A stretch of 64,000 nt of DNA from an uncultured Oscillospiraceae bacterium (GCA_934591895.1 CAKTPP010000002.1:124001-188000), one strand, 5' to 3'; positions 31,880 through 40,645 are shown, numbered from the stretch's first letter. Made by a program: numbers and translations. The notes: generated by a model from the letters alone, not told the origin.

Positions 31880-33346
31880 ATGAATCTCTATCTGATCGGA
31901 CATGATTACCGCTATGCGGCGGAGCAGATGCTCCTGACGCTGTTTCCCGACGAACGCCCGGAGTATCCGGACGGGCGGCCGACCGGCGACCGCGCGGAGC
32001 TGCGGCTCATGTCCGGCACAAAGGTGACGACCGTGACGTGTGTGCTCGTCTACCACGGGCAGACGGCCAACGGCCGCACAAGCGTGCCCAACGGCGAGCT
32101 GGCCGACCCTGCCGAAAAAGACCGGCGGCTGCAGGGCGCGGTCAAGCGCGCGTTTTACCGCGCCGCCATGGGCATCGGGCTGCCGCGCCGGCCGTGGGGC
32201 ATGCTCACGGGCGTGCGCCCCGGAAAGCTCATGACGCCCCTGCTCGCGCAGGGGCTCAATGACGCGCAGGCCGCGCGCCAGTTTGAGCGGCAGTATGATG
32301 TCTCCCCCGCGCGCGCCGACCTCGTCGTGCGCACCGCGCACGCCACGCTGCGCGCCATGGAATCGCTCGGCAGCAGGGATGTGTGCCTGTATGTGGGCAT
32401 CCCGTTTTGCCCGACGCGCTGCGCCTACTGCAGCTTCGTGAGCCAGTCGGTGGAAAAGAGCATGGCGCTCGTGCCGGAGTTTCTGCAGGCGCTCGCCCGC
32501 GAGATCGCCGCGACCGCCGAGGCCGTGCGCAAGGCGGGGCTGCGCGTCGTGTCGCTCTACATCGGCGGCGGCACGCCGACCACGCTCTCGGCGCGCCAGC
32601 TCGACGCGCTGTGCACGCAGCTGGCCGCGGCGTTCGACCTGAGCGCCCTGCGGGAGTTCACCGTCGAGGCCGGCCGCCCCGACACGATCACCGCCGACAA
32701 GCTGCAGGTGCTGCGCGCGCATCGGGTCGACCGCATCAGCGTCAACCCCCAGACGCTCAGCGACCGCGTGCTCAACGCGATCGGCCGCCGCCACACCGCG
32801 CAGGATATTTACGATGCGCTGCACCTTGTGCGCGAGACCGGCGGCTTCGCCGTGAACATGGATCTGATCGCGGGGCTTCCCGGCGACACGCCGGACGGCT
32901 TTCGCGCCACGCTCGAGCAGGTGCTCGCGCTCGCGCCCGAGAACATCACCGTGCACACGCTCTCACGCAAGCGCGGCTCAAACCTGACGGCGCAGGACGC
33001 GCCCCTCCCCGGCGGAGACGCCGTCGGCGAGATGCTCGACTTTGCCGGCACCGTGCTGCCCAGGGCGGGCTACGCGCCGTACTACCTCTACCGGCAGAAG
33101 TTCATGTCCGGCGGCTTTGAAAACGTCGGCTGGACGCGGCCGGGTCAGGAAAATCTCTACAACATCTGCATCATGGAGGAGCTGTGCAGCATCCTCGCCA
33201 TGGGCGGCGGCGCGTCGACGAAGCTCGTGCGCCCCAACGGCGGCAGGCTCGAGCGGCACATCGACCCCAAGTATCCCACGGAATACATTGCCAATATCGA
33301 CCGCATCTGTGCGGCCAAGGCGGAACTGGAGGCATTTTTCAAATGA
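31880..33346 (+). CDS. hemZ: Oxygen-independent coproporphyrinogen III dehydrogenase HemZ
   Basis: A 488-residue radical-SAM enzyme. An N-terminal HemZ-specific domain of about 160 residues with LPRRPWGMLTGVRPGKL precedes the SAM cluster motif GIPFCPTRCAYCSF (about 173-186), then LYIGGGTPTTLSARQLDAL, SVNPQTLSDRVLNAIGRRH and MDLIAGLPGDT. It would convert coproporphyrinogen III to protoporphyrinogen IX without oxygen, although no other heme genes are seen here and some HemZ/HemW-like proteins act as heme chaperones. AGAAAGAAGAAGAAGC provides a purine-rich ribosome site. It overlaps the next gene by four bases. Confidence 0.88.
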   Translation: MNLYLIGHDYRYAAEQMLLTLFPDERPEYPDGRPTGDRAELRLMSGTKVTTVTCVLVYHGQTANGRTSVPNGELADPAEKDRRLQGAVKRAFYRAAMGIGLPRRPWGMLTGVRPGKLMTPLLAQGLNDAQAARQFERQYDVSPARADLVVRTAHATLRAMESLGSRDVCLYVGIPFCPTRCAYCSFVSQSVEKSMALVPEFLQALAREIAATAEAVRKAGLRVVSLYIGGGTPTTLSARQLDALCTQLAAAFDLSALREFTVEAGRPDTITADKLQVLRAHRVDRISVNPQTLSDRVLNAIGRRHTAQDIYDALHLVRETGGFAVNMDLIAGLPGDTPDGFRATLEQVLALAPENITVHTLSRKRGSNLTAQDAPLPGGDAVGEMLDFAGTVLPRAGYAPYYLYRQKFMSGGFENVGWTRPGQENLYNICIMEELCSILAMGGGASTKLVRPNGGRLERHIDPKYPTEYIANIDRICAAKAELEAFFK

Positions 33347-34281
33347 GCTATCATCTGCAGGAGATCAACCGCCGCATTCAGGCTGACCCCAAGGAATTCG
33401 TCGATGCGAGCGACGCGGCCTATGCCGCGAAGATCGAGCGCGCGGCACGCGCCATCGCCGGAAACGTGCACACGTGCCCGATCGTGCTGCTGTCCGGCCC
33501 GTCCGGCAGCGGCAAGACCACCACGGCCATGAAGATCGCCGAGGTGCTGCGCACGATGGGCATCGGCAGCCAGAGCCTCGCCATGGACGACTATTTCCGC
33601 ACCGTCAACCCGCGCACCGCGCCGCGCACGCCGGAGGGCGACCTTGACCTTGAGTCCCCCGCGTGTCTGGACATGGACCTGCTCGGCAAGCACCTCAACG
33701 CCCTCGCCCGCGGCGAGGAGATCCACCTGCCGCGGTACAACTTCGTCACGCGCGTGCAGTCCGGTCCCATCGGCCGCCCCATGCGCCTCGCCAAGGACGA
33801 GGTCGTCGTCTGCGAGGGTATCCACGCGCTCAATGACGACATCGCCGCCTACTGCCCGGATGCGTTCCGGCTGTACATCAGCGCGCGCTCCGTCGTCGTC
33901 GACGGCGACGGGAACGAGGTGTTCAAGGGCACGTGGATGCGTCTGCTGCGCCGCCTCGTGCGCGACAGCAACTTCCGCGGCACGCCCGCCGCAGCGACGC
34001 TGGATATGTGGGCAAACGTCCGCCGCGGCGAAAAGCGCTTCATCTCCCCGTTCAAGGAGCGCGCGAACCTGATGTTCGACTCGTCGTTCCCGTGCGAGGT
34101 GTCGATCATGAAAAACTTCGCCGAGCCGCTGCTCGCGGCCGTGCCCGAGGGGGCGGAGCGCTATGCGGAGATCCGCAGCATCCTGCCCGCGCTCGAGCGC
34201 TTCGGGACGATCGACCCCGCCCTGCTCGCGCCCGAGAGCATGCTGCGCGAATTTATCGGCGGCGGCGTGTACAGCTACTGA
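33343..34281 (+). CDS. Uridine kinase-like P-loop nucleoside kinase
   Basis: A 312-residue member of the uridine kinase/phosphoribulokinase family (COG0572). Walker A is LLSGPSGSGKTTTAMKIAEVL near residue 47, and SLAMDDYFRTVNP carries the substrate-site Asp. EEIHLPRYNFVTR and VVVCEGIHALND follow, and the tail is longer than in Udk, as in the clostridial family with an N-terminal extension of about 40 residues. The phosphate acceptor is unproven. ATGA overlap with hemZ and GGAGG ten bases upstream indicate coupling, an arrangement typical of the family in Clostridia. Confidence 0.82.
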   Translation: MSYHLQEINRRIQADPKEFVDASDAAYAAKIERAARAIAGNVHTCPIVLLSGPSGSGKTTTAMKIAEVLRTMGIGSQSLAMDDYFRTVNPRTAPRTPEGDLDLESPACLDMDLLGKHLNALARGEEIHLPRYNFVTRVQSGPIGRPMRLAKDEVVVCEGIHALNDDIAAYCPDAFRLYISARSVVVDGDGNEVFKGTWMRLLRRLVRDSNFRGTPAAATLDMWANVRRGEKRFISPFKERANLMFDSSFPCEVSIMKNFAEPLLAAVPEGAERYAEIRSILPALERFGTIDPALLAPESMLREFIGGGVYSY

Positions 34282-34316
34282 GCGCGCGGCGCCGAATCCT
34301 GCAAATATGCAAATAC

Positions 34317-34350
34317 AAAAGCCTTCTCCGTTGGGAGAAGGCTTTTCGTT
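34317..34350 (+). terminator. Terminator of the hemZ operon
   Basis: A perfect 13-bp stem, AAAAGCCTTCTCC (34317-34329) with its complement (34334-34346), GTTG loop. Confidence 0.88.
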
Positions 34351-34470
34351 TTCCTGTGCCGCACGGCGGTTTTGGTGACAGACGCCGCGAAAACGAGCAA
34401 TTCGATTTGTCACCGCTGCACAGAATCCCGAATCGTGTTTCGGCGTAATTTACAAATATTATAAATCCTG

Positions 34471-34499
34471 TTCCAATTTCATAAAGAATCTGCTAAAAT
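34471..34499 (+). promoter_or_regulatory. Promoter of the small membrane protein gene
   Basis: TTCCAA (34471-34476), 17-nt spacer, TGC-TAAAAT (34494-34499) with an extended -10. Confidence 0.55.
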
Positions 34500-34547
34500 G
34501 AGGATGTCAGGATCCGGACACGCATTTCATGTAACAGGAGGTATCGT

Positions 34548-34877
34548 ATGGAACCGTTTGCGCTTTTGAAAATGATGGGGATCTTTGTGACCGGCGGCAT
34601 CACCGGACGGATCGTTCTGTATCTGCTCCTGCTCGCCGCCGGCATCGGCGTCCGGTGCGCATTGCAGCGCCGGCGCGATTTCTGGGCGGCTGCGGGCATC
34701 AGCGCAGGACTATGGCTCGTATGCGAGATCATCGTCGACATCGGCTCGGTGCATGAGATGTCGATCAGCCTGTTCAGCGCCGCCGCCGCACTGGGCGCGC
34801 TGGGCTTCTCGTTCGCACTCGGCCTGGGGCTTGCCGCGCTTGTCTGCCGGCTGCTGCGCCGGAAGCAGCTTGTGTGA
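34548..34877 (+). CDS. Uncharacterised three-helix membrane protein
   Basis: A 109-residue protein with no recognised family. Hydrophobic helices lie at about 20-36 (GRIVLYLLLLAAGIGV), 46-64 (FWAAAGISAGLWLVCEIIV) and 73-99 (SISLFSAAAALGALGFSFAL), separated by short basic loops (RCALQRRR; CRLLRRKQLV at the C-terminus). AGGAGG upstream of ATG 34548, a promoter and a terminator make it a genuine single gene. Context gives no clue to function. Confidence 0.75.
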   Translation: MEPFALLKMMGIFVTGGITGRIVLYLLLLAAGIGVRCALQRRRDFWAAAGISAGLWLVCEIIVDIGSVHEMSISLFSAAAALGALGFSFALGLGLAALVCRLLRRKQLV

Positions 34878-34958
34878 CCCTATGGCAAATGCCCCCGCGG
34901 CCTGAGCCGGCGCAAAAAGGGCCGCCCGCGCCCCGGAGACCGGGCTGTCAAAAACCCG

Positions 34959-34986
34959 AAAAAGCCGCTCTGACGAGCGGTTTTTT
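34959..34986 (+). terminator. Terminator after the small membrane protein
   Basis: A 12-bp stem, AAAAAGCCGCTC (34959-34970) with GAGCGGTTTTTT (34975-34986), TGAC loop. Confidence 0.88.
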
Positions 34987-35081
34987 CCGTCGGGCGATTG
35001 GGCAATTTTACGGCAGCGGCCGCGCATGAAACCGATGCGTTGGGAACATCGCCGATATGTAAAAAAAGCGTGAATTTTCAA

Positions 35082-35110
35082 TTGACTTGCGCGGCTGTGC
35101 ATGCTATCAT
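35082..35110 (+). promoter_or_regulatory. Promoter of the lysine-riboswitch operon
   Basis: TTGACT (35082-35087), 17-nt spacer, TATCAT (35105-35110). Confidence 0.75.
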
Positions 35111-35135
35111 CACCTCAACAAATCACCGATTCATG

Positions 35136-35365
35136 TTATGCTAAGAGGCGCGGGACTTATCAGTACGTTTTTTGTTTTGTGACAGCATGGGAAAACGGAA
35201 AGGAAGTTTCGCCGAAGTTGTCTGCACCCTGTCAGGGCAGGCTTCTGGGGTGTGCCAGAACATGGTACGCACTGTCACGGTAGTGGAGTACTTTGCATAA
35301 GAGACATCTGTCAAAGAGCTTTTTTCTGTCGTGCCGCATATTCATGTGCGGCACGATTTTGTTTT
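35136..35365 (+). promoter_or_regulatory. Lysine riboswitch (L box) with terminator platform
   Basis: The aptamer spans about 35136-35300. The conserved core is visible: AGAGGCGCGGGACTTATCAG and a TACG turn near 35144-35168, GGAAGTTTCGCCGAAG near 35203-35218, CTTCTGGGGTGTGCCAGAAC near 35249-35268, and ACTGTCACGGTAGTGGAGTA near 35273-35291. P1 is TTATGC (35136-35141) with GCATAA (35295-35300). Downstream, a strong hairpin TCGTGCCGCA (35329-35338) with TGCGGCACGA (35347-35356) and TTTTGTTTT acts as terminator. A weaker hairpin, AGTACTTTG against CAAAGAGCT before TTTTTT, overlaps the P1 region and could be the ligand-sensitive switch. Lysine binding is expected to stop transcription of the transporter. 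Confidence 0.92.
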
Positions 35366-35392
35366 ATCACAAATTGAGGAGGTAGTTGTATT

Positions 35393-36949
35393 ATGTTTAT
35401 CGGTACAGCTTGGGCGATCGTTCCGCCGCTTGTGGCAATTATGTTGGCACTGATAACAAAAGAGGTCTACAGCTCGCTGTTTGCCGGATGCCTGCTGGCG
35501 GCAGTGTTCGTTTCCGTTTCACTTGTGCCCGAAGGCCTCGGCCTGTGGCCGTCGGTCGGAAACGTCGCGTGGGGAAGCTTTGAGCGGCTGTTCACTTCCA
35601 TGGCCGAAAATATGGATCTGAACATCCTGATCTTCGACGTTCTGCTCGGCATGATCATTGTTCTGCTGGCGAAGTCCGGCGCTTCCATGGCCTACGGTGC
35701 ATGGGCGAGCAAGCGCATCAAGAGCAAGAGAGGCGCCATGCTGTCGACCTCGGCGCTCGGCATCCTGATCTTTGTCGACGACTATTTCAACTGCCTGACG
35801 GTCGGCAACATCATGCGCCCGATCACCGACAAGTATCATGTGTCGCGCGCAAAGCTGGCCTATATCATCGACGCGACCGCCGCGCCCGTGTGCATTCTCG
35901 CGCCGGTCTCCAGCTGGGCGGCAGCCGTCAGCAGCTACATCCCCGAGGGCTATGATATCAACGGCTTCCAGATGTTCTGCGCGGCCATTCCGTATAACTT
36001 CTACGCGATCCTGACGCTGATCATGGTCTTCTTTACGAGCCTCTTTCTCATTGATTTCGGCAAGATGCGCCTGCATGAGCGCAATGCGGCGAAGGGCGAC
36101 CTGTTCACCTCCGGCGGCGAGGAGTTCAAGGACATGGAGCAGTCCGAGCAGGAGGGCAGCGGCAAGGGCCGCGTATCCGATCTGCTCATCCCCATCGTTG
36201 TGCTGATCGCCACCGCCGTGTTCGCCATGATCCTCACCGGATACCAGAGCGGCGCGGAAACCGTGATCGAGGCCTTCGCAAACTGCTCGGCAAGCCTGTC
36301 GCTCGTGTTTGCAACGTTCATGACCGTGATCGTCATGGCGATCATGTACATCCCCAGAAAGATTATCAGCGCGCGCGAGTTCATCGACTGCCTGGTCGAG
36401 GGCTTCAAGGTCATGATCCCCGCCATCACCGTCCTGATCTTTGCATGGACGCTCAAGGGCCTTGTTGACCAGCTGGATATCAGCACGTTCGTGCAGGGCA
36501 TTTTCAGCAGCAGCACCGCCGTCAGCGTCTTCCTGCCCGCGGCCATCTTCCTCGTTGCGTGCGGCCTCGGCTTCTCCACCGGCACCTCGTGGGGCACCAT
36601 CGGCATCCTGGTTCCGATCATCGTTCCGATGTGCGCAAATATGCCGGAGGTCATGACCATCTGCATTTCCGCAACGCTGGCGGGCGCGGTCTGCGGCGAC
36701 CACATCTCCCCCATCTCCGACACGACCATCATGTCCTCCGCCGGTGCGCAGTGCAACCACATCAACCACGTCGAGACGCAGATGCAGTATGCCATCCCCG
36801 TCATCGCCGTGTCCGCGGTCAGCTACATCATCGCCGGTGCCGTCAAGCACTGGTACATCGCGCTGCCCATTTCCGTCGTGATCATGCTGGGCGTCATTCT
36901 GGTGCTCTACAGGATCTCCGGAAAAAGAGAGACGGCGGACGCCGCATAA
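35393..36949 (+). CDS. NhaC-family antiporter, probable lysine transporter (LysW type)
   Basis: A 518-residue membrane protein with about twelve helices. SMAYGAWASKRIKSKRGAM, DDYFNCLTVGNIMRPITDKY, ATAAPVCILAPVSSWAA and GLGFSTGTSWGTIGILVPI are strongly conserved NhaC-family blocks. A lysine riboswitch directly upstream makes amino-acid (lysine) uptake more likely than plain Na+/H+ exchange; NhaC-like transporters under L-box control have been assigned this role by comparative genomics. GAGGAGGT lies upstream of ATG 35393. It is co-transcribed with a C39-like gene. Confidence 0.88.
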   Translation: MFIGTAWAIVPPLVAIMLALITKEVYSSLFAGCLLAAVFVSVSLVPEGLGLWPSVGNVAWGSFERLFTSMAENMDLNILIFDVLLGMIIVLLAKSGASMAYGAWASKRIKSKRGAMLSTSALGILIFVDDYFNCLTVGNIMRPITDKYHVSRAKLAYIIDATAAPVCILAPVSSWAAAVSSYIPEGYDINGFQMFCAAIPYNFYAILTLIMVFFTSLFLIDFGKMRLHERNAAKGDLFTSGGEEFKDMEQSEQEGSGKGRVSDLLIPIVVLIATAVFAMILTGYQSGAETVIEAFANCSASLSLVFATFMTVIVMAIMYIPRKIISAREFIDCLVEGFKVMIPAITVLIFAWTLKGLVDQLDISTFVQGIFSSSTAVSVFLPAAIFLVACGLGFSTGTSWGTIGILVPIIVPMCANMPEVMTICISATLAGAVCGDHISPISDTTIMSSAGAQCNHINHVETQMQYAIPVIAVSAVSYIIAGAVKHWYIALPISVVIMLGVILVLYRISGKRETADAA

Positions 36950-36952
36950 ACG

Positions 36953-37558
36953 ATGAAGCGAATCGACGTACCTTATATCGATCAGACCGGCGGCGGCGCC
37001 CTCACGGGGTGTGAAAGCGTCACCGCGGTCATGTTCCTTCAGTATCTGGGCTGCGATATCTCCATATACGATTTTATCGATCATTATCTGGAAAAAGAGG
37101 ACTTCACCGAGATCGGCGGCGTCCTGTACGGCCCGAGTCCTTACGACAAGTTTGTGGGCGATCCGTATGACAAGGACGCCATGGGCTGCTATGCGCCGGT
37201 GATCCAGAAAACCATGCAGCGCGTGCTCGGAGACAAATACCGCGTGATCGACGAAACCGGGCGCAGCCTGCCCTATCTGCTGCGCACATATATCGACAAC
37301 GATATGCCGGTCGCGCTCTGGGCGACCATCGACCTGCGCGACATTATCGTCGGCCCGTGCTGGAAGCTCAAGGACAGCGGCGAGGATTTCACCTGGCTCT
37401 CCAACGAGCACTGTATGCTCCTCGTCGGCTATGATGAAACGCATTACCTGTTCAACGATCCGTGGAACAACAACGGCGTCATCGCCTATGACAGAGCGAC
37501 CGTCGAGGATCGCTACCAGAAGCAGCACATGCAGGCTGTGAGCGTGGTCAGAGCCTGA
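36953..37558 (+). CDS. C39-like cysteine peptidase-fold protein
   Basis: A 201-residue protein resembling the Peptidase_C39_2 family. The candidate triad is C20 (GGGALTGCESVTAVMFLQYL), H153 (NEHCMLLVGYD) and D169 (YLFNDPWNNNG). No signal peptide or membrane helix is seen, so it would be cytoplasmic or exported by another route. It starts three bases after the transporter stop and therefore lies under the same lysine riboswitch. It may cut peptides to release lysine or use another amide substrate; neither is shown. The start has only a weak ribosome site, which points to coupling. Confidence 0.75.
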   Translation: MKRIDVPYIDQTGGGALTGCESVTAVMFLQYLGCDISIYDFIDHYLEKEDFTEIGGVLYGPSPYDKFVGDPYDKDAMGCYAPVIQKTMQRVLGDKYRVIDETGRSLPYLLRTYIDNDMPVALWATIDLRDIIVGPCWKLKDSGEDFTWLSNEHCMLLVGYDETHYLFNDPWNNNGVIAYDRATVEDRYQKQHMQAVSVVRA

Positions 37559-37573
37559 TGATACGAAAAAACA

Positions 37574-37610
37574 CACGCCGGAGAGAAAAATCCTCCGGCG
37601 TGCGTTTTTT
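37574..37610 (+). terminator. Terminator of the lysine-transporter operon
   Basis: A 10-bp stem, CACGCCGGAG (37574-37583) with CTCCGGCGTG (37593-37602), followed by CGTTTTTT. Confidence 0.9.
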
Positions 37611-37618
37611 GCCGTGCG

Positions 37619-38242
37619 TCAGCTCAGCCGCTGCACGAGCGCGTCCCACAGCTCAAGCAGCCGGAAGCGCACGACATAGCCGCCGTCCGAGCCTGTGACA
37701 AGGCGCACGTCGCCGTCCGAGAGCGTCTGCACCGTCTGCTCCGAGAGCCCTGCCGCCTGCGCGCACAGCGGCGGGAAGATGACGCACCACCAGTTGTGCC
37801 CCGCGCCCGCGCCGAGCGTTACGCGCAGGGAGGTATACACCCCCGCCGGAAGCGCAAACGCGCCGTAGTCGCGCGTCGGGTAGTGCTCGGCGCCGAGGGA
37901 AACGCGCACCGGCCGCTCCCCCGCCGCCGTCTGCGCCGCGCGGGCAATGCCGTCGAGGTCGGCCGCGATGATCTGCCGCGCCGTGTCCATATCCGTCACA
38001 TCGGCGAGCTGCGGCTCGAGATAGGTCAGCACCGCGTCGCGCACCTGCAGCTTCACGGCCTGCTCGGCATCGTCGTCCGAGACCGCGATCACGTGCAGCC
38101 GCACGAGCCGCGACGCCAGAAGCGCGCTGCGCGCCTGTGCCCACGTGCCGGTCAGCAGCGTCACGCACACGGCCAGCAGCAGCGCCAGCTCCCACGGCCG
38201 CAGGGCGCGGCCGGAATCGATCACAGAGGAATGGGTATGCAT
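37619..38242 (-). CDS. spoIIR: Stage II sporulation protein R
   Basis: A 207-residue secreted signalling protein made in the forespore; it activates SpoIIGA, which processes pro-sigmaE in the mother cell. One N-terminal signal-anchor helix (LALLLAVCVTLLTGTWA, about 19-35) is followed by the family blocks LVRLHVIAVSDDDAEQAVKL, VRDAVLTYLEPQL and HNWWCVIFPPLC. Length is normal. It is good evidence that the organism has sporulation genes. AAGGCGGAC lies upstream of ATG 38242. No clear sigmaF promoter could be read in the 80-nt gap behind ispE. Confidence 0.93.
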   Translation of the reverse strand: MHTHSSVIDSGRALRPWELALLLAVCVTLLTGTWAQARSALLASRLVRLHVIAVSDDDAEQAVKLQVRDAVLTYLEPQLADVTDMDTARQIIAADLDGIARAAQTAAGERPVRVSLGAEHYPTRDYGAFALPAGVYTSLRVTLGAGAGHNWWCVIFPPLCAQAAGLSEQTVQTLSDGDVRLVTGSDGGYVVRFRLLELWDALVQRLS

Positions 38243-38259
38243 CGTATGTCCGCCTTTCT

Positions 38260-38309
38260 GAGATAAAAACTGCCGGTACCGGGCATCTGTGCTCAGTATC
38301 GGCAGTTTT
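38260..38309 (-). terminator. Terminator of the apgM-ispE operon
   Basis: On the minus strand AAAACTGCCG (38309-38300) pairs with CGGCAGTTTT (38275-38266), followed by TTTTTATC. Confidence 0.8.
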
Positions 38310-38324
38310 GTTCGGTTTTAATCC

Positions 38325-39197
38325 TCAGACCTCAAGGCGGTCGATGGTCTCGGTCAAAAAGCACTCGGCATAGTCGCGCGCGAGCCGGCGCTGGGCATAG
38401 GCCGCGCTGTCGGCATCGGCAAAGAGGCCGAACACGGCCGAACCCGTGCCGCTCATGACCGCGCCGAGCGCGCCGCCGTCGAGCAGGCGGCTCTTGATGG
38501 CCGCGATCTCCCCCTCGCGGCGGGTGAGCACGTCCTCAAAGACGTTGTACATCCGGCGGGCGAGCTTCGGCATATCGCCGTCGGCGAGCGCGGCGCAGAT
38601 GCCCTCCGTGTCCGGACGGCAGCGCGAGGTGCGCGCATCCACGCGGCGAAACAGCTCCGGCGTCGAGATCGGAAAATCCGGCTTGCAGATCACGACCGGC
38701 AGGTGCGGCATGGGCGTGACGGGCGTGAGCCGCTCGCCGCGTCCCTCGGCCAGCATCGTGCCGCCCGCAACGCAGTACGGCACGTCCGAGCCGACCAGCG
38801 CGCCCAGCTCCTCAAGCTGCGCACGGGAAAAGCCCGCGCCGGTCAGCCGGTTGAGCGCGCGCAGCACGGCCGCCGCATCCGACGAGCCGCCGCCCAGCCC
38901 CGCGCACACGGGGATGCGCTTGTGCAGCCGGATGTGTACGCCGCAGCCGAGCCCCGCGCGCTCCAGAAACACCTGCGCCGCGCGCACGGCCACATTGTCC
39001 GCGCCGCAGGGCAGATAGCTGCGGTTGGTCTCGGCGCGGCAGACGCCGGTGCCGTCGAGCGTAACGGTCACATCGTCGTGCAGATCCACGCTCTGCATGA
39101 TCATGCGCAGGTCGTGAAATCCGTCGGGGCGCGTACCGAGCACGTCCAGCGACAGGTTCAGCTTCGCCCACGCGGCCTCTCTCGCCGTGCCGGTCAC
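38325..39197 (-). CDS. ispE: 4-diphosphocytidyl-2-C-methyl-D-erythritol kinase
   Basis: A 290-residue GHMP kinase of the MEP isoprenoid pathway; it phosphorylates CDP-methylerythritol. AKLNLSLDVLGTRPDGFHDL near the start, the GHMP phosphate loop PVCAGLGGGSSDAAAVLRAL (about 92-111) and the C-terminal AVMSGTGSAVFGLF block are diagnostic. GTG 39197 overlaps the stop of the upstream phosphoglycerate mutase (GTGA), so they are coupled. Confidence 0.94.
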   Translation of the reverse strand: MTGTAREAAWAKLNLSLDVLGTRPDGFHDLRMIMQSVDLHDDVTVTLDGTGVCRAETNRSYLPCGADNVAVRAAQVFLERAGLGCGVHIRLHKRIPVCAGLGGGSSDAAAVLRALNRLTGAGFSRAQLEELGALVGSDVPYCVAGGTMLAEGRGERLTPVTPMPHLPVVICKPDFPISTPELFRRVDARTSRCRPDTEGICAALADGDMPKLARRMYNVFEDVLTRREGEIAAIKSRLLDGGALGAVMSGTGSAVFGLFADADSAAYAQRRLARDYAECFLTETIDRLEV

Positions 39198-40432
39198 AGC
39201 GTCTTGAGCCCGAAGAGCAGATCCATGAGCTGCGCGCCGTCGTCCACATACGGGCCCTTGGCGCCGTTGGCCTCGGAATACGGCAGACCGGAGCCGTCGG
39301 ACACGCGGCTGTCATACAGCACGAACGGCACGGGGTCGGCGCCGTGCGCGCCGTTGGCCATGTACGTCGTGTGATCGGAGAGCAGCAGCAGCCGGAAGTC
39401 TTCGCCCGCGGCGCGCAGCGCCTCGGTCACGGGGGCGACGACATCGGCGCTCAGGCGCTCGATGGAGTAGATCTTATGCTCAAGGTCATGGTTGTGCGTG
39501 GCCTCGTCGGGTCCCTCGAGGTGCAGCGCCACGAAGTCGTGCCGCTTGAGCACATCCAGCGCGGCGGCGACCTTGGCGGCGTAGTCGGTGTCCCACTCGC
39601 CGGTCGCGGTCGGGACGGTGACGGCCTCAAGTCCGGTCAGGATGCCGATGCCGTGGCACAGCGGCACGGCCGAGACGACGCCGCCGTCCGAGCCGTAGTG
39701 CTCGGGGAAGTTCGGCAGCGCGGCCGCCGTGCCCTCCGCCCAGAACCAGACGCCGTTGGCCGGAAGCTTTCCGGCGGCGCGGCGCGCAACGTTGATCGGG
39801 TGCTGATCGAGGATATCGAACGCGCGGCGCATAAGCTCGCGCAGCACGTCCGCATTCGGGCAGCCGGCGGGCAGGATCGGCCCGATCTCCTCGCCGAGGT
39901 GATCGTGCGGCGGCGCAAGCCGGATGCCCTTGATGTCCACATGACTCTGCACCGCGAGGTGGCGGAACGACGAGCCCTTGTGCACGACCATGCCGGCCTG
40001 CTCGGCCAGCGGACGGAAGTCCGGGTGGGCAAAGAGCGCCGTCACGAGCTCGTCCGATTCGCGTCCCTCGATGCTCCCCGCGCTGTGGGAGATGATGTGC
40101 TTGTGCTCGAACGGCACGTCCTCGTCGGCATACGTGACCATGTTGCAGCGGTAGCACGCGTCGCCGGGGGCGAGCCGGATGCCGGAGGCCGCCGCCTCGA
40201 GCGGGGCGCGGCCGAAAAAGTACTTGCGCGGCGAGCAGCCGAAGATGGACATGATGGCCGTGTCGCTGCCGGGGGCAAAGCCGTCGGGCACGTTGCGCAC
40301 GCTGCCGAGCACGCCGTGGCGCGCGAGATCGTCGATCGCGTCCTTTTTCGATGCCTCGAGCGGCGTGCGGCCGCCGAGCGTGTCGAGCGGATGGTCGGCC
40401 ATACCGTCGCCGATGACGAGAATATACTTCAT
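39194..40432 (-). CDS. apgM: 2,3-bisphosphoglycerate-independent phosphoglycerate mutase (archaeal type)
   Basis: A 412-residue metalloenzyme of the alkaline-phosphatase superfamily (COG3635). MKYILVIGDGMADHPLDTLG at the start carries the first metal Asp; GSDTAIMSIFG (about 54-64) holds the catalytic Ser; HLEGPDEATHNHDLEHKI and LLLSDHTTYMANGAHGADPV hold the remaining metal ligands. It interconverts 3- and 2-phosphoglycerate; distant members act on phosphonopyruvate. It has its own promoter and is coupled to ispE. Confidence 0.92.
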   Translation of the reverse strand: MKYILVIGDGMADHPLDTLGGRTPLEASKKDAIDDLARHGVLGSVRNVPDGFAPGSDTAIMSIFGCSPRKYFFGRAPLEAAASGIRLAPGDACYRCNMVTYADEDVPFEHKHIISHSAGSIEGRESDELVTALFAHPDFRPLAEQAGMVVHKGSSFRHLAVQSHVDIKGIRLAPPHDHLGEEIGPILPAGCPNADVLRELMRRAFDILDQHPINVARRAAGKLPANGVWFWAEGTAAALPNFPEHYGSDGGVVSAVPLCHGIGILTGLEAVTVPTATGEWDTDYAAKVAAALDVLKRHDFVALHLEGPDEATHNHDLEHKIYSIERLSADVVAPVTEALRAAGEDFRLLLLSDHTTYMANGAHGADPVPFVLYDSRVSDGSGLPYSEANGAKGPYVDDGAQLMDLLFGLKTL

Positions 40433-40513
40433 ACTGTATCCCTCTTTCCGGAAATTTTTTTACCGCGGGGTGTCCTGTGGGATGCCGGACGCCGCAGCTT
40501 TTTACTGTCTCTC

Positions 40514-40542
40514 AGTATATACTATTTTCCCCCCTTTGTGAA
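40514..40542 (-). promoter_or_regulatory. Promoter of the apgM-ispE operon
   Basis: Minus strand TTCACA (40542-40537), 17-nt spacer, TATACT (40519-40514). The leader is about 75 nt. Confidence 0.65.
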
Positions 40543-40616
40543 GCGGGCGAGCGGCCGCCGGACGCTTTTTCTGTTTGTAGAATTCAACGAAATTATTTCA
40601 AAACCGGAATTGGGTA

Positions 40617-40645
40617 TTGGCATCTTTTCGCCGTCATGATATAGT
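40617..40645 (+). promoter_or_regulatory. Promoter of the ATP synthase operon
   Basis: TTGGCA (40617-40622), 17-nt spacer, TATAGT (40640-40645). The leader of about 78 nt contains a CCCCGG/CCGGGG hairpin just before the ribosome site. Confidence 0.75.

Noticed and set aside
35101..35283. 60-residue ORF in the leader of the lysine-transport operon
   Set aside because: It is wholly inside the riboswitch aptamer and has no ribosome site.
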